Shown here: positions 32,219 to 37,000 of the stretch, in pieces | How the letters are laid out: each line of letters begins with the position of its first letter | Numbering within the stretch: the stretch's first letter is position 1 | Assembly (NCBI GenBank): GCA_009746045.1 | Contig: RPFO01000253.1 | Span: 498,001 to 535,000, forward strand | DNA: 37,000 bases | Source: Mesostigma viride | Taxonomy: Eukaryota > Streptophyta > Mesostigmatophyceae > Mesostigmatales > Mesostigmataceae | Reading direction: 5' to 3' | Made by a program: the position numbers and the translations under genes | The notes under the pieces: model-generated | Databases searched by the model: none | The model's input: the letters and a program-made list of their open reading frames with translations, nothing else | Told to the model about the DNA's origin: nothing

Positions 32219-33310
32219 TTCTGCTATCAGTCCCCTAGGCTGGGGTTGCTGAGCCGGTGCTGGGGCATGCAGCAGGGGTCGCTTGCCAGGGCGTGTGGCC
32301 AACGTATCTAGATGGCCGCCCCGCCCTTCCAGTACACCGACTTCCCCACCACGGTCTGCCGGAGCTGGAGGTAGGTCGGCCATAGCTCCCGTCGACGTGG
32401 TTGCTGCGCCAGGGTACGTCAAGTCGTCGTCCTTGAGGTGTAGTAAGTCCTCTCGAGCCGCTTGCGGCGTCTGAGGAACGAAATCTTGTCCGCCGGGTTC
32501 TCACAAAGATGAGCAGCAGCGGAGGCGGTCGATCCCACCAGCTTACCCCGCAAGCGGGGTAGGCGGTGGGCCTCCAGCTTGATCGATCTCACCAATGAGG
32601 CCCATGCGGCCAAGGATTTCGTTCTCAAACGCCTGTGCAAGCTTCACGTACGGAGTTCTCACCTTCCACCAGCAGGTCGACCTCGAAGTTCTTGACGATG
32701 ACGTTAACTCTTAAACCGTTCTCGCGCCGTTTTGCACTTCAATGTCGAGCTCGGCCTTCTCGCGGAGGTCGAGCGTCTGCTGCTTGCCGATGTGCTGCGA
32801 CGGCGGGGGCGGTGGAGGTGGTGTGGTGCTTCAGAATGTCCGCCCAGGTCTGGGGGGGAGGACCATCGCCGGCCTGCCGGGCCAGCGAGGCCGGCTGGCT
32901 TGGCGGCAATGTCCCGTTCACCGCCTTGCATGCATGGCGGTGAGGCCTTCGGTGTTTTGGAGGCACTGGATGGCGCGATGTCCTTGAGGCGCTGGCCCGG
33001 TATCACGGTCTCACGGAGCTGGGCGGTGCACATCAGATGTCGTCGGTGGTGGCGGTGGTGGCGGTGGAGCTAGGCGAGGAGGGTGGAGGTGGCGGTGCAG
33101 GTGGTGGGGAGCTCGGCAGCCAGCGTGCGGCCCATGGCCCATGGCTGCCACATCTGCGGCGCGAGGGGAGTCACGTGCTGCTCGAAAGCTTCGATCGCTT
33201 CCTTATAAGGAGGGTGCGAAGTGATGGCGTCGGTCGCGACAGTGGGGGGGGGAGCCCAGATCTAAGCCTCGGAGCGCCCGAGGAGGAGGGAGCAGAGGGC
33301 GAGGCGCTGA
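32219..33310 (-). pseudogene. L1-like ORF1 remnant, copy C
   Basis: Carries the ORF1 parts in the usual order with frameshifts. The helical region is near 33100-33190 (EQHVTPLA). A coiled region with a REKAELDIE-like pattern lies near 32750. The C-terminal domain contains ADKISFLRRRKRLERT near 32440-32500, then a frame change into the ELWPTYLQLRQ region near 32340-32380. The Pro/Thr/Ala-rich end is near 32230-32260. At nucleotide level it is closer to copy D than to copy A in the C-terminal domain. Confidence 0.65.
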
Positions 33311-33639
33311 GTGGAGCCGAAGGCGAGTCATGCCTGGCAGAAGCTGCATGTCAGCAGTTTATTGGAAGGAGTGCCATTTGGCATATGGCCGTGGTTGTGG
33401 GCCGGAGAGGAGGCCGCGAGCAAAGGTCAACAAGCGAGGCGTGCGTGCCGAAAAACACATCGTCCATGAAGGCTGAAGGTTTTCAGTTCAGTCCTGGCAG
33501 TAGCCATAGTCGTTGACGTCAAATCTAGCGTAGTTGTCTGAGAGGAAAGACGCGAAGGCCGAAGGAGCCGCGTGGCTATCTCTAGGTAGACCTGCATGGA
33601 GGGAGACGTACAGAGGGTAACAAGAAAGGTTTATAGGGA

Positions 33640-33700
33640 TTGAAAACACACATGCACACACACACACACACACACAGAGACACACAGACACACACACCAC
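33640..33700. repeat. (CA)n tract
   Basis: About 60 bp of CACA units with GAGA interruptions, followed by an A/G-rich stretch to about 33850. The span 33311-33911 holds no gene that I can support. Confidence 0.9.
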
Positions 33701-33922
33701 CACGACCAACACAAACAACCAAAACTAAGAAGGAAAAGAGGGAACGCATACATACACACATACACGAAGGGGCTAAAAGAATAAGTCAGGCCAGTATACA
33801 ATACAAAGGGGAAAAGAGAAAAGAGAAAGAAAGTTAAAGAAAAAAGACATATATATGGAGATGGAAATGTGTATACGCTATATAGCCTTGTTCATGGAAA
33901 TTATTGCTGGCTTACGCGAGGA

Positions 33923-34048
33923 TGTAGTATGTAGCCAATGTAGATAGATTAGACCGGTAGGAATGTGTGCACCCATCCATCCATTCATCGGGGTTAATGC
34001 TCCGTGACTCCCCAACGGGAGCACGAGTCTAATTAATTAATTAATTAA
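33923..34048 (+). mobile_element. 126-bp retroposon insertion (LINE 3' end only)
   Basis: Flanked by the 11-bp duplication TTACGCGAGGA (33912-33922 and 34049-34059). It consists only of the end of the L/R family 3' region: TAGATTAGACCGGTAGGA, CATC repeats, terminal hairpin (34008-34021) and an AATT tail. It shows that 126 bp, essentially hairpin plus tail, is enough to be recovered as an insertion. Confidence 0.88.
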
Positions 34049-34446
34049 TTACGCGAGGAATTAACGACTACATGAACTAGAGCTAGGGTGGGGCCGGAAA
34101 GAGCTTGCGCCTTGACTAGGGCGTGTGTTTCGAGGGTATTCCTGCTGGTCGGGTATATGCCCCTAAAACCCTTCAGGCTCCGGACGCCTACCGGACCGGA
34201 CGGCCGGACAAGCCTTAATATTAACTCCTGGCAGGGCTATCGGGCCGGGTAATAGCATGCAACCTAAAGCTACCCCCACATGTACACCCGTAATCATGAA
34301 TTGCGGGCCGAGCTAGCGTCATACAGTCGTCTTGGATACATACTTGTAGTCCGGATGACGCGGAGTTGCTATCTTCAACTCCAGACCTGGGCGATTGTGA
34401 GTCGCGCCACTTGCCTTCGCTGGTGAAGTACATACGTATCCGCGTA

Positions 34447-34809
34447 TTTGAGAGAGAAATCCTTGATCGTATGGGCCTTACTGGTGAGATCGAGCTGGCC
34501 GCCCACCGCCTTCCCCGCGCGCGGGGTAAGGCAGGGCCGCCCCCGCTCCTTCTCACCTCGGCGGACAAGATTTCTTTTCTCAGACGCCGCAAGCGGCTCG
34601 AGAAGACTCTCTTCACCCTTGACGACGACTTGACCCTGGCGCAGCAACAACGGCGACGGGAGCTATGGCCGACCTACCTCCAGCTCCGGCAGACCAAGGC
34701 GGGGCAGCCGGTGTACTGGAAGGGGGCGGCCATCTACGTCGGCCACAAGCCCTGGCAGGCGACCCCCTCGACCACCGCGGCCCCAGCGACTCCAGACGCC
34801 CCAGCTTAG
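34447..34809 (+). pseudogene. L1-like ORF1 C-terminal domain, copy D
   Basis: An open frame of about 120 codons runs from the truncation point to a TAG at 34807-34809. It includes EREILDRMGLTGEIE, PRARGKAGPPPLLLT, ADKISFLRRRKRLEKT, LDDDLTLAQQQRRRELWP and YWKGAAIYVGHKPW, ending in a Thr/Ala/Pro-rich tail. This is the best-preserved C-terminal domain in the window and serves as the reference for the other copies. No start codon of its own is expected because the element is truncated. Confidence 0.75.
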
Positions 34810-35258
34810 GGGAATACAGCAGTAGTAGTGTAGACTAGATAGACCGTGGCCATGTACATGTACGCCTCTTAGAGGCCCTATCCCAGCTAAGCCACGCGCT
34901 TTATTTAATCGTGTACATGTGTGCCTATGATGAGCCACACTCCAGATGATGCCTAGCTTTATTTAGTTATGCTGTGCCCATGCAGGGAGTAGCTCTCTGC
35001 TGAGACCCCATGCCCTAGCTTCTTTGTATAGCTATGCTGATCTTCCCCCCCATGACAGGCTCCCCCTTTGCTGGGCATAGCTTGAAGATCATGGGGATGC
35101 ACGTGCCCTGATGCACCTAGAGCAAGGGTCCTTTACATCCCCACCCTTGCAGGAAGTAGCTTAGGATGTATGATAGGCCATATGCCCCCCCTCTCAAGGG
35201 CTATGTGCTACATATACTCCCAACGGAGTTATGTTACAATTCAATTCAATTCAATTCA
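34447..35258 (+). mobile_element. ORF1-type retroelement, copy D, 5'-truncated
   Basis: An 812-bp plus-strand insertion flanked by the 9-bp duplication ATCCGCGTA (34438-34446 and 35259-35267). Contents: the C-terminal part of ORF1, a 3' region of about 430 bp with internal hairpin (34982-35000), terminal hairpin (35216-35229) and a tail of ATTCA units (35238-35260). Its 3' region aligns in order with copies A, B and C. Confidence 0.87.
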
Positions 35259-35267
35259 ATCCGCGTA

Positions 35268-36179
35268 CAAATAAAGTACCTCATCGCGAGTGAAAGGTTT
35301 CCTGCTTTTCTTAGTAATATGTAAGATTAATTTGCCATCTTAATTCTGGCCAGCCATTGAATATTTGAATATTGTGGATCATGTAAAATGTTGCATAGTT
35401 ACAAAATTCCGCCTGGATTTTTTAAAAAAAGAATTTAAAAACCATGCAATGGACATCGTGGCACTGGCAACTGCTACAATGCGCGGCTTATATTCTGCGC
35501 GGAAGGTATCATGCATGATTTCGCTGGCACGAGCTTTCAGTTTCTGAATATTATTTCTTTTTCTTAGAGATAGTTTTATGTTCGAGGGAAGTGACGCTGA
35601 ATTCGGTCCACATGTACATATATATAATTAAACCTCATGCAATCAGACTAACCAGCTATGTGTAAGCGGCGCTTCCCAATGGGACCGCACATAATTACTA
35701 ATGGAATTTATGGAAATCAGATGAAAGGGCGCTAGGCAGAACATGCAGCTAGGCCTGCGCCCTTGACATCGCGAGGACCAATACATACTGCACAATTTCA
35801 TATAGGCCATCTTTCGTTCAGTTTGCAGAGTGGTGATGACTTGCGTGTTGGCTCTAGACTATCATGTATTAGCCAGTCAGCCCAGTCTACTCCCATCCGG
35901 CGAAGCTCGCATAAAGCAGATGCTGGATGCTGGCACGTATATGAAAGCGGCTTAACGCTGGACATGTTCAGGACAGTGTTTATTTAATGTGCATTCTTGT
36001 CTCAATACAATCTGTTGCCTGGGCGTAGGCGTGAACTCCTTGTACACAACGGTACCCTTGACTGCTCCTCATGGGGATGGCCAAGTTAGTTGTCATACCA
36101 ACCAACCCATCAGCATGCGTACCCAGCCACAGTCCCAATTGATGCTCTCGACAATCACAAGGCTTAATTGCATGGCCCC
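35268..36179. other. Region without recognised features
   Basis: About 0.9 kb with no credible gene. A CTTCCCAATGGGACCGCAC stretch near 35672 weakly recalls the retroposon terminal hairpin followed by ATAATTACTAAT. Confidence 0.4.
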
Positions 36180-36192
36180 ATCAAGCTTTGTC

Positions 36193-36369
36193 TTCCGCCC
36201 CATGCCAGGCCTTTTAGGTATGGTGGTGCAGGTGCACTTTGTGCACCCAGAGCAGGTGTAGTTTACACCCTACCCTTGCAGGAAGTAGCCCAGAATGTAT
36301 TAAAATCCATAAGCCCCTTCCCAGGGATATGTGCTACATGTACTCCCGACGGAGATATGTTCCCATTTA
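36193..36369 (+). mobile_element. 177-bp retroposon insertion (3' end of the ORF1 family)
   Basis: Flanked by the 13-bp duplication ATCAAGCTTTGTC (36180-36192 and 36370-36382). It contains only the last part of the copy A-D type 3' region, including the CCCTTGCAGGAAGTAG block, the terminal hairpin 36343-36354 and a short CCCATTTA tail. Confidence 0.88.
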
Positions 36370-36370
36370 A

Positions 36371-36997
36371 TCAAGCTTTGTCCTCATGCACCTCCACATA
36401 AGTAACCTCACCATGGCAAAATCCCGCTGCCCTCTTGGGCGGCCACGCTCCCTGCAGCTGATCACTGCCAGGCTCGCCTTCCTCGCGTGCCCACGCAGCC
36501 ACCGAGGTGCGGTCACAGTGGAGACACAACTCACGGTGCTCCAAGTCCTCGTGGATCGCCGCGCTACCACGGAAAATCCAGGGCGGCACCAGGGGGTTAT
36601 CGGGAACGCTGGCAACCGCTGACACACGGATCTCGGCAAGGGGGGCTGGCTGTTGGTAGGCATCGCTGCCAGCGGACACGTGTCGGCCTAATGCCGCTTG
36701 CGCGGGGGCCAGAGATACTCCAGCAAAGTGGTCCCCTTGAAGCCCTTTGCCGCTCGGTGAGGCACAGCCGGGTGCCCCAATGAAACGAGAATGACCACCC
36801 TTTTCTTCCGCAGAAGCCGCATGCGCCACGATGAATGATACAGGCCTCGCAATTCGACTTCCGGTTTTCGATTCTCTTCCGCGTCCTCGAGATGGAACAT
36901 GTACATCCGAGGTCTGAGCACTTCCCCTCCTGCCATCTTTCATCGGAAGGGAGCTCCAGCCACGTCCATGAAAGAAGATGCCATTGGTCAGGCCCAA
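36371..36997 (-). CDS. Uncharacterised open frame, partial at right edge
   Basis: A minus-strand frame of about 208 codons ends at a TGA (36371-36373) that lies within the target duplication of the 177-bp insertion. It may continue beyond the window. I recognise no domain; the only notable feature is ELCLHCDR near the C-terminal third. A shorter frame in another phase (36688-36936) has a more ordinary composition (KKRVVILVSLGHPAVPHR). The real coding phase, if any, is therefore uncertain, or a frameshift is present. Confidence 0.2.
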   Translation of the reverse strand: MGLTNGIFFHGRGWSSLPMKDGRRGSAQTSDVHVPSRGRGRESKTGSRIARPVSFIVAHAASAEEKGGHSRFIGAPGCASPSGKGLQGDHFAGVSLAPAQAALGRHVSAGSDAYQQPAPLAEIRVSAVASVPDNPLVPPWIFRGSAAIHEDLEHRELCLHCDRTSVAAWAREEGEPGSDQLQGAWPPKRAAGFCHGEVTYVEVHEDKA

Positions 36998-37000
36998 ACT

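Larger units (their letters stand above)
30448..33310 (-). mobile_element. ORF1-type retroelement, copy C, interrupted by a hAT element
   Basis: In sense order: ORF1 remnants (33310 to 32219), the start of the 3' region, a hAT insertion (32206-30901), the rest of the 3' region with internal hairpin 30709-30727, terminal hairpin 30476-30491, and an A/T tail that abuts the right TTAA of the piggyBac-like element. The tail probably continued to about 27765 before that element inserted. The 5' limit is uncertain. Confidence 0.65.

Noticed and set aside
33488-33718. Minus-strand exon ending in ASFLSDNYARFDVNDYGYCQD-like residues
   Set aside because: The composition looks natural, but no partner exon with matching phase or homology was found nearby.
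27752-33799. CAGTATA at both ends as the target duplication of copy C
   Set aside because: Only seven matching bases, with the proposed 5' end far beyond recognisable ORF1; chance is likely.

Overview
The window looks like nuclear DNA of a flagellated green alga, probably a chlorophyte. It holds two intron-rich, GC-rich-exon genes surrounded by nested transposable elements. One gene encodes an axonemal protein, so the lineage has cilia. The retroelement ORF1 C-terminal domain is of the L1 type known from plants and algae. Species cannot be named from sequence alone.

Region by region. 1-7.9 kb is a retroelement graveyard: a LINE endonuclease fragment interrupted by a fold-back element, then one degenerate ORF1-type retroelement (copy B, minus strand, about 1.56-7.34 kb). 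Copy B has been split by at least six later insertions, most flanked by recoverable target-site duplications (TSDs). 8.3-12.6 kb carries a six-exon minus-strand gene for a CFAP77-like ciliary protein (241 aa). 12.6-14.1 kb is the divergent intergenic region, with a long GTTA microsatellite. 14.1-26.8 kb carries a fifteen-exon plus-strand gene for a membrane-anchored alpha/beta-hydrolase (537 aa). Its tenth intron contains a 1.7 kb pyrimidine-rich satellite, and its fourth intron has a GC donor followed by a degenerate array of copies of that donor. 27.8-36.4 kb is again transposon-rich: a piggyBac-like element (TTAA ends) carrying a LINE insertion, an ORF1 element interrupted by a hAT element (8-bp TSD), and three short retroposon insertions. 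A minus-strand open frame of unknown function runs off the right edge.

Both gene models were built by hand from GT/GC-AG splice sites. Every junction keeps phase, and the coding totals (726 nt and 1614 nt including stop) divide by three.

The repeat fraction has an internal logic. ORF1-only elements, LINE 3' ends and very short insertions all end in the same small stem-loop (CTCC, loop, GGAG, with covarying pairs) followed by an AATT-like tail. This suggests one retrotransposition machinery recognising a shared 3' hairpin. Four of these insertions fell within 60 bp of the ancestral copy B sequence.
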